Part shown: one piece after another, positions 33,124-44,500 of the stretch
Layout of the letters: the number at the start of each line of letters is the position of its first letter
How positions within the stretch are numbered: position 1 is the stretch's first letter
NCBI GenBank assembly: GCA_024663395.1
Contig: JANFAH010000159.1
Coordinates: 1 to 47,886, forward strand
DNA length: 47,886 bases
DNA from: Pisolithus tinctorius
Taxonomy: Eukaryota; Basidiomycota; Agaricomycetes; Boletales; Pisolithaceae
Reading direction: 5' to 3'
Program-made: the position numbers and the translations under genes
Notes under the pieces: generated by a model
Databases searched by the model: none
Seen by the model: only the letters and a program-made list of their open reading frames with translations
What the model was told of the DNA's origin: nothing

Positions 33124-33974
33124 CTACGCATTTTCGGTGTCTTCCAAAGGCAGCGGCTTGACCTCGTCCAACACTCTTTTCGTGGCCTGCACGATAATTT
33201 CCCATTCGACCCTATGCAACCGCTCCTCATACACCTCGATTGACTCGCCTTTCTCGATCGGGACTTCACGCACGATGAGAGGCTCACCCCGGTCGACTTC
33301 GGCGACGACGCGGTGAACCATGACACCTAGCTTGTCAACCTCGCCACGCTGGAATGCCTCGTATCCCCGTTGAATGGCGTTGGCACCGTCGAATTGACCA
33401 GGTAGAGCAGGGTGGAGGTTGATTACGGGGATAGGATTGGTGGGGACCGGATTCTCATCATTGTTGCTGCTCGACTCGTCTTGTCCTTGACCTTCATCTT
33501 TAACGTCCCGGGTCCCTCTAAGAGCCTCCAAAAACGGCTCGCTCACGATATGCATCCATCCTGCCAACACTACCACATCCGGCTTTGCCCGCAGCACGAT
33601 CCTCGCTAATTCGAGATCGTAGTCCTCTCTTGTCTTTCCAGGGTTATTGCGTAGATATGGTTGGAGGGCAAGATATGCCGTTGGGATGGGTGGTGACGCG
33701 GTTGTGGCACGGACGAGTCCGTGTGCGGCTTTGCGGTTGGAGAGAACGAGGACTATCGAAGTGTTTGGAAGGGCGGGTGTGTTTTGGGCATCGATGAGTG
33801 CCTGGAGGTTCGATCCTATATCATGATGACGATGGTATTGAATATTGTAAATGGGTTGTGGCGTATGAATGTACCTGAACCGGATATGAGGACAACGAGT
33901 CGTCGGCTTGAAGGAACAGCGGGGGTGGGAGTGGGATCAGTCGTCTGGACGTCAGCGTCGGTGGGTAATGTCAT
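33124..33974 (-). CDS. ADE8: Phosphoribosylglycinamide formyltransferase (GAR transformylase)
   Basis: Cytosolic purine-synthesis enzyme that transfers a formyl group from 10-formyl-tetrahydrofolate to GAR. Exon 1 is 33974-33875 and exon 2 is 33815-33124; the intron between them (GTACAT...ATAG, 59 bp) splits a glycine codon in the phosphate-binding loop, so the spliced reading is VVLISGSGSNLQALID. The product is 263 aa, within the usual range for eukaryotic monofunctional enzymes. Seen in order: LVLSNRKAAHGL, DVVVLAGWMHIVSEPFL (folate side), NLHPALPGQFDGANAIQRGYEAF (catalytic Asn-His and substrate loop; other family members have the LPG loop here) and GVMVHRVVAEVDRGEPLIV with the catalytic Asp. 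A Gln/Asp/Ser/Asn-rich insertion (about 33450-33505) precedes the catalytic block. The next Met upstream is not in a better context. No frame damage. The neighbouring upstream gene is divergent. Confidence 0.95.
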
Positions 33975-35291
33975 AGCAAGCTCGGCGTGTTTCAAACGAT
34001 AGGTTGCTTTTTCGTTGTGTCCGATGACGGCCGATCGGGAGATTGGTTTGGTGAGATGATATGTATATCTGATAGTCTTATTGGCACCGAATCACAGCCA
34101 CCGAGTCCTATAATTTAATCTCCATTGTCGGTCATACTACACAGCATGCATGGCGATGAAAGAGGGGTTCCTCCACACGATACCCCAAGCAACTAACATA
34201 GAGGGTGCTTTACATAACATTCTACCCCGCTGCGATACCGAAAATGACTGGTTTGGGGTACCTTCCGCGGACTCCCGAAGCATCCATATAGGAGAGAATA
34301 GAGGTTAGAATCATATCGACCCAGTGAAGGACGTCGTTTGTGTCCTCTACTTCAAGATCGATTGAGTAGTAAAGCTAGCCACTCGATCACACTTTGTGGA
34401 ACGATCTCGAGTTTAGGGGCTGGTCACCAGTCGTCGATCCTGCGTGCTAAAAAAATAACCGGCGAGGGATGCTTCATTTTATCGGTGTATCGATTGTAGA
34501 TTTCTACGTCGCCATGACAAATGTGGAATGGATGTTGCTTGTACGATTGTGATTGTCCCGATCACCTAATTAACGGGTGCCCAGATAGCAAGCGCCAAGG
34601 GATGGGAGGGCAGTTCGTCGAGTCTAGACTCTGAGGTTACCCTGAGTGGAATGGCTCCGTGTGGCGACGTCGATCTGTTCGTCGGTATCACACCAACGAG
34701 CACTTCCTCTCCATTCCTCTCAGATGGTGGATTCGAGGGTATCCCCGGAACGTGTCGGGGTTGCGGCTCTGGGTTGAAGCTGAGAGGATGAGTTTGTCCG
34801 TGTTTGTTTTCATAGACAGCGAGTGGCTGCCTCGCCCCGTCCACGCTTGTCGCTCTCCTCGCTGTCGCCCGCGCCATGGACCCGCCATCACAGGGCCCCG
34901 CCCTACTCCAACGTCCGCCAACACCTCTTCCACTCCTCCCACCTCCCCCCGCCCTCCCAGCTGCATCTGCCCCCCGTCAGCTCGTCTCGTTCCAACATCA
35001 ACACCCTCCCGCCTCTCAATCCGCCAAATCGCAATGACTCCCTATCGTCACTCTTCGCCGCCGCCATCCTGGCCCACGTCTCTCCATCGAACTTCTAGCT
35101 CTCGCGAAGACATCCTCCCTGCATCTGGCCCGCTCCATACACAACAACACCCCTCTTCGCTTTCCATTCACCAAAACACACCTACCCCATCAGAATCAAG
35201 ACAATCAAGCGCGAACAACTGCAACAACCTCCGCCGCCGCCGCCACCACCACCCGCTTCCACCACAATCTCAAAAGGACAGCGATGACAAC
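33975..35291. promoter_or_regulatory. Divergent intergenic region between GAR transformylase and the SKN7-like gene
   Basis: This shared upstream region serves two genes reading outward. From about 34830 the plus strand becomes C-rich with Pro/Ser-coding frames (ATGs at 34823, 34876 and 35033). Some of this may be the disordered N-terminus of the SKN7-like protein rather than leader; the frame that reaches the HSF domain is open from about 34659. A (CCG)n run lies near 35230-35255. No motif was assigned. Confidence 0.4.
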
Positions 35292-38200
35292 ATGCCAGCG
35301 ACGAGCGACTTCGTCAAGAAACTGTACAAGTACGTCCTCTTCGCGGCCATCCTTCCGATCCACTGCTTACTTGCAATCAGGATGCTGGAGGATCAATCCT
35401 TCTCACACGTGGTATCATGGGGTCCAAACGGTGATTGCTTTGTCGTAAAGGTCGGTCTTCCTGCTTCTTTCTTGTTCTATCTCTCATCAACCCGTCACCA
35501 CTCTGATCGACCACGCGATCTCGCTTCCGACCTCGTTCTTGCTCACATCTCCCCTTCCAATAGGACATGAACGAATTCACGAAATCAATCCTCCCTCGCA
35601 TGTTTTAAACACTCGAATTTTGCCTCGTTTGTCAGGCAACTGAACAAATATGACTTCCACAAGGTGGGTATGGGCGTATATCGTGTGCATCTTACATGCG
35701 CGCTCTGGTGTCTCTTATGACCGGAGGTCTTTCCCATTCTGACATGCACTCCAGGTCAAAATACCGACGACACCCAATTTGGTGAACACTCGTGGACATT
35801 CCGACATCCTGATTTCCACGCTGACCGGCGAGAAGCCTTGGAAAACATAAAACGCAAGGTCCCTGCAGCCCGTAAATCAGCACCATCAGGGTCTGGTATC
35901 GGACCCTACGCTAGGTCGTTCTGGGTCAGCCGGCTCACCCGGGCCCCTGGGTGGCGAATTGGAATCTCTTCAAACTCAAACCAGCACCCTCGCATCACAC
36001 ACGAGTGCACTGCAGAACCAGAATTCAGCCCTCCAGTCACAGATGACCGCTTTCCAGTCCCAGGCCAACGCATTGCATGCTCAAAATGCCAACACTCAAT
36101 CCGTCACAACAGGACTGCAGAACACCGTATCTGGCTTTCAGAACGGAATGTCAGGGTTACAGCAGCAAGTCGCGGCGCTGCAGTCTCAGAACGACACTCT
36201 AAGGACACAGCTGTGTAGGTCAGAGGATCGAGTGAGAGGTTTGGAAAGGTGTTACAAGGACGTGCTTGGAGAAATGGTGCATTTCCAGAGGAATCTTGCC
36301 CAGCAGGATGGTTTGATGCAGAGTCTAGTGCAATATTTTCTGCGTGCAGAAGGCGGTGAGTCTGCTTACCTTTTTTGGTTTGGATTTTGCTCTGTTCGTT
36401 TGTGTTCTGTATTATTTGGATCAAGGAAATAGTTGGGTTGTCAAGGGCAGCTAGAAGATGAGAGTTGGGTCGCGGGTGCAATAGATCCTTGTACCCTACC
36501 CCGTGTCCTCTGCCTGCGTCTCCGATGCACGTTCGCATACTCATTGTTGTTTCTCAGCGAAGCACAAAGATTCCGTCCTTGCAACATCCATCGCACCCGG
36601 ACCAGCACCACCTACAGCTGGCCCTCACAAATAACTCCCAGCAAATACAAGGACCCCCATACACCTGTGATGCCTCCCCGGCAAGATCAGGGTCTCTAGG
36701 ACACAGTATGACTCCCAACACGCATCCACCTCCGTCCATGTTCGGCATGTCGACGAAAATATCGACCACGGCAGCTGCGATGTCAGCGACGTTGCTGGCT
36801 TCCGCAACAGCCGCAGCCAAGTCCGTTTTTGCAGCCGCTCACTGCGTCTCATTCGCAGCACATGCTCGGATCCCATGGACATGGACATGGACCGCATGGA
36901 CCGCCCACGACGTCTGCAGTCGTCCATCGACACTTTTCGGGCACTATCAAGAAGTCAGGCCTCAAGCACAAGCACAGGCACAAGCGCAATCCCAGTCCCC
37001 GTCTCCATCAGTTTCACAACCACAAGGTCAGGCGCAAGGACCTGCTGAGCCACCCATACAATCAATTCAATCGATTCCATCTATGCAGGAACAGATATCT
37101 TCCATGCGAGAAACAATCCCTCTCTCGCAAACGATCCCATCTATGCAATCACCCATGCAGGAATCAATGTCTTCCTTACCGCAAGTGACATCGGATGCAA
37201 CAAATGGTGTCGGCTATGCAAACGATGCAACCAATGCAGCAGGTTCAGTTTTTACCCGTCCATGAGGCCCATCGCGTGCTGGGCTTGGTTGGGGATCATC
37301 GATATCCGGATCCAACCGCGATTGCGAGGGCGAGTTTGGCACAGATGAATGAAATGTCGAGGGAAGGCTGGGGCGTCTACTGAAGTGACGAGTAATGGTA
37401 CAGGTTCAGGAAATGGAACCAGACCGGAGGGGACGGATATGACGAGTGGTGATGCTCCTTTTCTGATCCCTCCGGATACATCCTGGGATGGGACAGTCCA
37501 AACGGTTCACGAGGGATTACAGGTGTTCACATTGGGACATTTGCTTCCGAGGAGTGCGCTTGATGATGCGAAGGGAAATTGGACGTATGGTGGGGATATA
37601 CCTGGTACGCCAATATGAATGGGGGTGGGAATGGAGGCGGGAATGGATGTGCCTGATGAAGACGGTGTAGGTGGAATTGGGGAGTGTGAAGGGGAGGGTT
37701 CGAAAAAGAGGAAAGTCCGGGTGCTGAAGAAGTCGTGCGACCTACGCCCACGAACACCCGGCGGTCCGAGAATCTTCATCAGCGACTTCCGGAGCCACGA
37801 CACCTTCGACTGGCGGTGGACAGAAACTACGAGTTAGGAGGTCAACGTTCGTCCCAGGATGGGCAGTCCCGCCACGCGTACTTCTAGTGGACGACGACGC
37901 GGTGAGCAGGAGACTGAGCAGCAAGTTTTTGCAGTATTCGGATGCGCGATTGACGTGGCAGTGGATGGGGTGGGAGCGGTGAATAAGATGAACTTGGGAA
38001 AAGTACGATTTAGTGCTGATGGTGAGTTGATCTCTTTACGCGGTGGCGCTCCGTTGGGGCCGGCTGCTGACACACTTTGGGTTTTAGGACATCGTAATGC
38101 CCAAGATGGACGGTATATCGGCCACATCGTTGATCCGCCAATTTGATCACGTTACGCCTATCATCTCAATGACCAAGTAATTCGCGTCCGAGCGAGATCA

Positions 38201-38809
38201 TGACGTATTATTCGTCAGGCCATGAACGATGTGTTACCGAAACCGTTCACCAAGGAAGGGTTGTTGGATATGTTGGAGGGGAGATCCTTTCTGTATCGCG
38301 TTTTCTATTTGTGTTGCATGTGACGTGGCAGGATGGGGCTTACGGAGTATGATGTTGTACAGAAGCACCTCAGCATCTCAAGGTCATCCAGGAGATGTCG
38401 AGGGTCCCGAGAATACCATGTGCTCCGCGTCTCTCGACAGATAATTCGTTAACGGATGCGCTCGTACCCGCTTCCGCAACCCCTTCTGCTGCTACTACAT
38501 CGACGGTCTTCCGCGTCCTCCTCGGGGACGACTGTGGCTTATTCTGGAGGGGACGGCGGTGGAATTGGACCGCCATCGGCATCCGCGAATGCGGAGGGTG
38601 TAGACAGCAACGGAAACGGTCCGTTATTCATTGGTGGGGTTGGGACTGACATGCGGATTGATCCGCTTGCTGGATGGGGTCTGACTGAGGAACGATATCA
38701 AGCGATCCTCAAAGACCTCGTAAACGGTGATAATTTGGGTGTGCCGGAGGGGTTTAGCTTTGATATGATGGAAGACGAAGGCATTGTCGATGTGGGTGTA
38801 GTCCCTTAG
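35292..38809 (+). pseudogene. SKN7: SKN7/Prr1-type HSF-receiver transcription factor, reading frame interrupted by one-base indels
   Basis: Response regulator of the fungal HOG/oxidative-stress phosphorelay: an HSF-type DNA-binding domain, a coiled coil and a C-terminal receiver. Order seen: SDFVKKLYK|MLEDQSFSHVVSWG, DMNEFTKSILPRMF, HSNFASFVRQLNKYDFHK, EHSWTFRHPDFHADRREAL, a Gln/Ser coiled coil (SALQNQNSALQSQ, QQQVAALQSQ), Met/Gln-rich low complexity, then VLLVDDDAVSRRLSSKFLQY, AIDVAVDGVGAVNKMNLGK, the phospho-acceptor motif DIVMPKMDG, TPIISMT, LPKPFTKEGLLDMLE, and a tail ending GWGLTEERYQAILKDLV. Frame breaks: an extra T at 35603-35606 (stop follows), a possible missing A at 35759-35762, a shift at 35870-35945, shifts in the low-complexity part, a missing G at 37940, an extra A at 37999-38002, an extra A near 38175, an extra C near 38220 and a missing base near 38370. 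Conserved residues are otherwise intact, so sequence error is as likely as true decay. The N-terminal start is uncertain and may lie upstream. Confidence 0.8.
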
Positions 38810-39954
38810 TGAAGGGATGAGCGGTGGTATGGGTATGGGGGAGAAGAGGGGTTGGAAGAGGAGCAGGATGGAATAAGGGAGGTGAAGAGGGGACGGTTTG
38901 AGGTACTTGATTGGACGCTGACGGTGATCTGCTCCCCTCCTATCTCTTCCTGCCCCAAGTGATTCTAGCCTCGCCCACCTTCGATCAACCGCCCGTGTCG
39001 TGGCATTCCTCCCAATTCTTATGGCGATGCCAGCGCCCGCTACTTATGGTCATGTTCCTGGTATTGTCCCACTAACTCGGTATCTTTTCCGCTGGCAATC
39101 AAGCTCTCCGCATCTCCTGTTTGTTGCCGCGGTTGCAACTAGCCCTGCGAACTTCGTTACTTTGTATACCACCGTCGTTCGATTTCAAGCACGACGTACT
39201 AATCCAACCCAATTCACATACACGTTCACGCGCTGCACACGTCACACAGTGGTACCCCACTACAACGACCTATTCACTCACCACGCCAACAATACTTATG
39301 ACGACGCACGCACGCACGCACGCACCTTATGACTTGCACATATGCCATCGGTTTTTTTTTTCCGGCTTTTTCATGCTGATGTTTCTTTGCACATCTGTAC
39401 CCATTGACAAACTCTTTTTTTCTTTTTTTTTCACGCATGCCTACAATGCTATCTTGTCGTTGCTATCGTATAGGAATTTACTGCGTTGATGAATCGATAA
39501 TGATTATGTGCCGACGATAATCTTGGATATATATAACTCATCAACTGAACGAGCCTGATAGATAGGCGTGACTCCTGATTCGAATACATGTATGAAGAAC
39601 ACATGTATATGCATATTTGTAGATCTGTGATCATGACGGGAACATCTTAGGTATAGGTACTCTAACAATGACACGGAGTGCGGTACAACCTGCAAGAAAC
39701 CTTGAGTGGTGCTGACGATAGATGATAATTTCGACTTGAATTTAAATGTATACCGCACAAATCGATTCAATCTTCGAGGATTGGAGACCCTAACAGCTGG
39801 ATATATCTGATCATATAAACTAATCCTCTACTCGAAACATTAGCATCTGTGGAACGTTTCTGCCAGAAGCTGGACAGTAAACCTCAAATGACGGATGAAA
39901 AGACACCATACCCACAACCGGGAGATGACAACGAGAATGGAATGGCTGTGGAAT
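38810..39954. other. Intergenic region between the SKN7-like gene and BTB copy 1 (convergent ends)
   Basis: Contains T- and CT-rich stretches (39350-39430) and a short (ACGC)n microsatellite at about 39303-39325. Frames at 39000-39332 and 39121-39489 have no recognisable motif. This is most likely 3' flank for both neighbours. Confidence 0.45.
39303..39325. repeat. (ACGC)n microsatellite
   Basis: A short perfect tetranucleotide tract lies in the convergent intergenic region. No function is implied. Confidence 0.8.
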
Positions 39955-41348
39955 TCAGGTGTGTCCCAATGGTAGCTTACTAGCCAAGCCAACTGTCCCC
40001 TTATCCCACACTACAGCCTGCTCCTCTGTCCACTCTTCCCTTTTCTCCCCGCCACACATGCAGGACATAATCCCTCAGCTGCCCAATCGAGTTGCTTTAT
40101 GAATTCCAGGGTCTCGAGAGGTTTGTATAACCCCACCATCCGAGATCGCGGATGGGATCACCAGTGACATCCATTTATCGGCGAACACGTCCCGTGCATG
40201 CCATATGTGGCGTTGTGGGCTGGGAAGAAAGAGTATTAAACAGGAGTGAAGTTTTAGTTAATAGGGGTTCGATCCGGAAGGGTGAGGGGGAATCATTCAT
40301 TGCGTGCCGCAGGTCCGACTGGTGGTTTCGGGTACGCACAAGAGCCCCACAAAGGATCGCACCTACCGGTGTGAACAATATGGGCGTGAAATGATCCACA
40401 ATCCCAGCCATCAACTTTCCGCATCTCTCTACATCTGCAGGCGACAGGACACTGTGTCTCGTCTTAGAATCTTCGACGATGCCACCTTGACCGTTCTCCA
40501 GATTGTTTTCTCTTTTTGTTCAGTTCTTGTCCCTGCACACCTACCTCTACCTCTTCTGTTTCGAAGTCGGTTGTCGTGACGAGGCTGTAATATATGCCCT
40601 TTCGGATCTGAGGACGAACACGATTATTTTCCGGTATGAAAACGTGTTATTCACACGATGGGACCGATCCAGACATGAGTACGTCCGAATACAGGTATAA
40701 AAAAACGGCTGAGTCGACGGAGACGGACTTACCGATCTGACGTCATACGTCGTCGTCAGTGCCAATGCCTCCTCGAGATGATCGGGATGCGTAAATGGAA
40801 AAGGACCACTTGGAAACATCGCTTCTAAGTAGCTTCGTACGAGAGCGTGTAAGCCGGGAAAGTCGAGTTGGGATGGGGAGGAAACGCGGAGGATCGAAGC
40901 AACATGATTGAATGGAGACTTTGATGATAGAGGGCTGTGAGGAGGAAGGGTGGAGGAGTTCAATCGTCAGTATAACAACTGATATCGGGCCATGGTTGTT
41001 GCAACGTAGACACGGGAAAATGCTCACGTATCATGGTATAGATGTTCCAGTAATGACATGAATTCTTCCACCCGTACGCCAAGTCCAGGCGGGACTGTCA
41101 CCTTTGATATGCACGAGTTACCAGACTTGACTGACTCCCCCTTCGTCTGTACCCGGGCCTTTGAGAACGCGGCCAAAGTATGTCGAGTGTCGGGCGAGCA
41201 GGCTCGAATGTAGATTGAATAGAACCGTGTCTTCCTCCGGGTCACGACCGCTGAGTGTCCGGCGGATGGTGACGATAACGGAACCATCATCGAACCAGTA
41301 CTTGGCGTGCTGGTCACTTCGGATCGCTATTGCATTGGACAATGGCAT
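39955..41348 (-). pseudogene. BTB/POZ domain protein, copy 1 (full length but frame-broken)
   Basis: Member of the large mushroom BTB family, thought to act as protein-interaction or ubiquitin-ligase adaptor modules. It starts at ATG 41348; the BTB core reads KYWFDDGSVIVTI and LFNLHSSLLARHSTYFGRVL. A C5 run at 41137-41141 (C4 in copy 2) shifts the frame before KVTVPPGLGVRVEEF and LLEHLYHDT. Later exons give NHVASILRVSSPSQLDFPGLHALVRSYL, FPFTHPDHLEEALALTTTYDVRS, VERCGKLMAGIVDHFTPILF and a tail with EEWTEEQAVVWDK. A further extra G near 40190 shifts the tail (ACTGRVRR, stop, where the family has a D.FADKWM motif). The stop at 39955 is approximate. It is either a decayed paralogue or affected by homopolymer errors. 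Confidence 0.7.
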
Positions 41349-41557
41349 ACCCCTCGACGTCCAAGATGGACAGTACTGTAATCATGGAAGCCGATACTTA
41401 ATAATTACATAAGCACATGCGTAAGTGAGAAGCTAGGCGCCTTGATAGCGGTCGACTTGCTGTGAGTCGATACCACGACGACGGGCTTCACGCTGATCCT
41501 CCCCACGTCTTAAGCTCCGTATTTTGAAGTATACAGAATCGTATCTTACATTCACAT

Positions 41558-44500
41558 GGCTCCTGGTCGTATCAAGAAGTGGTTCAAGTCGCTCGGCAGT
41601 GATTCGCATCGCGCCCGCCAGAGCGATCCAAGCGATGTAGCTCCTACTGCAACTGAAGCTACGGCTGCAGGTATGGTATTGTTCTAGCCTACGGAAAATG
41701 ACATGCTTAATGTGGGGACACAGAAGCTAGCGATCTTATTGGTGATGTGGCGAATCCAGTTCCCCCTCAGATTGAAGCGACTCCGGAAGGTATTATTGTC
41801 GCTCGTTGTGAAACCCAAGTTGTCTAACGCCGAGTCGCAGCAACTGCGTCTTCTGGACCTGCTTACCGTCTCAATTCTGAGATGGCTCAGAAATACATGA
41901 AAAAAATTCATCGCTTTCGAGTTCTGGTCATGGGCAGAGCGAATGCCGGTAAAACCACCATCCTCCAAAGAGTGTGCAACTCTACAGAAAACCCAGAGAT
42001 CTTCGATGGGAAAGGAAACAAGGTATAGTACCTATGGGGTGGATGAAATCTATCTAACAATTTCAGATTGATGGTGATGTCGTGCAAGGCACTCTGAAGG
42101 TAAGATGTTACAATGACTTGTGGAAATTGATATTGATGCTAAATGCTCTCAGCGTGGCGTCCATAAGATTGAGCATGAGCTCGTATTTTGTAGTAACCCA
42201 GGCTTTGTGTTCCATGACTCCTGTGGGTTCGAAGCAGGTTCCACCCGACAATTTGACGAGATGAGGAAATTTGTGGTTGACCATGGAGCCATGACGAGGG
42301 TGAATGAACGAATCCATGCCATCTGGTAAGCAATACATTGCGAGCAACTACGGGCTAAGTGAACAGATGAATGTAGGTTTTGCATCCCCATGACAGATTA
42401 CCACAGGACAGTAACTGCTGCTGAGAAGAAATTCTTCAATGAGTGTGACACAGGCCATGGTAAGAAAAAAAAGCATCTGCAGATATGTGTGCATGTGACT
42501 AAGCTTCTCCTTAGTTCCTGTGATAGTGCTATTGACCAAGGCAGATGCCTTGTACCTCCCTGCACTTAGGGGGTTTCTGGATGAAGGTTTGGCCATAGCT
42601 GAGGCAAAGGAAAGGGCAGCAGAAAAGCAGGGAGAACTGTTGGACAAGTGGCTTGACCACATAAAACAGGAGCTTGGCAAGTGCAAGTTTCCACCAAAAG
42701 AATATGTATCACTTCAGAGTGAGTATTTCATCACTCAGAGAGAGTGCTACTAGAAAATTCTGGTGGTGGCAGAGATGCATCAAGAGGGTGCAGACTGCAG
42801 TGCTTTGATGGATTGCACAGCAAATGTGTTGAATGAGGAAGGTTTACAAAGGCTACTTATATCAACACAGCAGTCAAGTATTGCACTATGTGTTCAATAT
42901 GCTGTGCACAAGTAAGTAAGCAAGGGTGTTTTGGTGCAGATACTGATCATCTGAAGGACATTGAGAAACAGAATGGAGCTAGGTTTGATGGGAAGATTGC
43001 AGGTGGATGCAAAAGAATTGGAATGTGACTTGCTGAAATGGTTTCCAAATTGTGGTGTAAGTGTCAAAATTCTTCCAACATATGGAGTGAATGACAGTCC
43101 CATTTTATGTTCCCTTGCATGTATTAACAGGGTGTGAGTAATTAATGGCATGGCCATGCTGGATTTGCTGACTAGGGTGATTCATGCTCTTGATGTTGGT
43201 GGCATGGCAGTATGTGAGTGATTTGATGGCATGTTTAGCTGGATATCTGCTCAATGGCCTCACTTGCACTCTTGATGTTGGTGGCATGACAGCATGTGAG
43301 TGATTTGATGGCATGTTTAGCTGGATGTCTGCTCAATGGCCTCACTTGCACTCTTGATGTTGGTGGCATGACAGCTTGTGAGTGATTTGATGGCATGTTT
43401 AGCTGGATGTCTGCTCAATGGCCTCACTTGCCCTCTTGATGTTGGTGGCATGACAGGATGTGAGTGATTTGATGGCATGTTTAGCTGGATGTCTGCTCAA
43501 TGGCCTCACTTGCACTCTTGATGTTGGTGGCATGACAGCATGTGAGTGATTTGATGGCATGTCTAGCTGGATGTCTGCCCAATGGCCTCACTTGCACTCT
43601 TGATGTTGGTGGCATGACAGATTGTGAGTGATTTGATGGCATGTTTAGCTGGATGTCTGCTAAATGGCCTCACTTGCACTCTTGATGTTGGTGGCATCAC
43701 AGTGGGTGAGTGATTTGATGGCATGTTTAGCTGGATGTCTGCTCAATGGCCTCACTTGCACTCTTGATGTTGGTGGCATCACAGTGGGTGAGTGATTTGA
43801 TGGCATGTTTAGCTGGATGTCTGCTCAATGGCCTCACTTGCACTCTTGATGTTGGTGGCATCACAGTGGGTGAGTGATTTGATGGCATGTTTAGCTGGAT
43901 GTCTGCTCAATGGCCTCACTTGCACTCTTGATGTTGGTGGCATCACAGTGGGTGAGTGATTTGATGGCATGTTTAGCTGGATGTCTGCTCAATGGCCTCA
44001 CTTGCACTCTTGATGTTGGTGGCATGACAGGATGTGAGTGATTTGATGGCATGTTTGGCTGGATGTCTGCTCAGTTCAATACCTTGCACTGTTCATGATG
44101 ATGGTATGGCAGAATGTATGTGAATTTAATCCAATGTTGGATCTTTCCTCATTCCCTTGACTTCCATACTTTGGGTTCCACATGACTTGTAGCTTGTAAG
44201 TGTTTCTACTCAGTTGCCCCTGATATTTGCTACATTTTATGGACTCCCCAAACCACCTTTTATGGCAGAATGTGAGTGGTTCCATGCTTTTTTGCATGCA
44301 TATACTGATTGTGTTTGTGTGGTGGTGCCCTTGGTGTGACCTCTTCCATGGCAGGAGGTGTGTAACCTATAGCAGCCACAACTGGCTACATTTCTCATCC
44401 ATGTATACTTTGACCATATTTGTCACACATGTGCCATTAAAACTCTTAGCTTGTAAGCATTGGCCTAATACCCCTTTTTGTCTAAGGCAAACATACAGAA

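Noticed and set aside
33800..33812. GGTTCGATCC resembling a tRNA T-loop (also at 40266)
   Set aside because: No acceptor, D or anticodon stems around either; the first lies in GAR transformylase coding sequence.
39000..39489. Two overlapping plus-strand frames after the SKN7-like gene
   Set aside because: Low-complexity, Thr/His/Tyr-rich translation with no motif; likely 3' flank.
43134..44115. CRISPR-like or simple coding tandem repeat
   Set aside because: Repeat length 79 bp with 3-bp spacers does not fit CRISPR, and the genome is eukaryotic. The 82-bp period is not a multiple of 3, and stops appear within about two units in every frame, so it is not one coding repeat.
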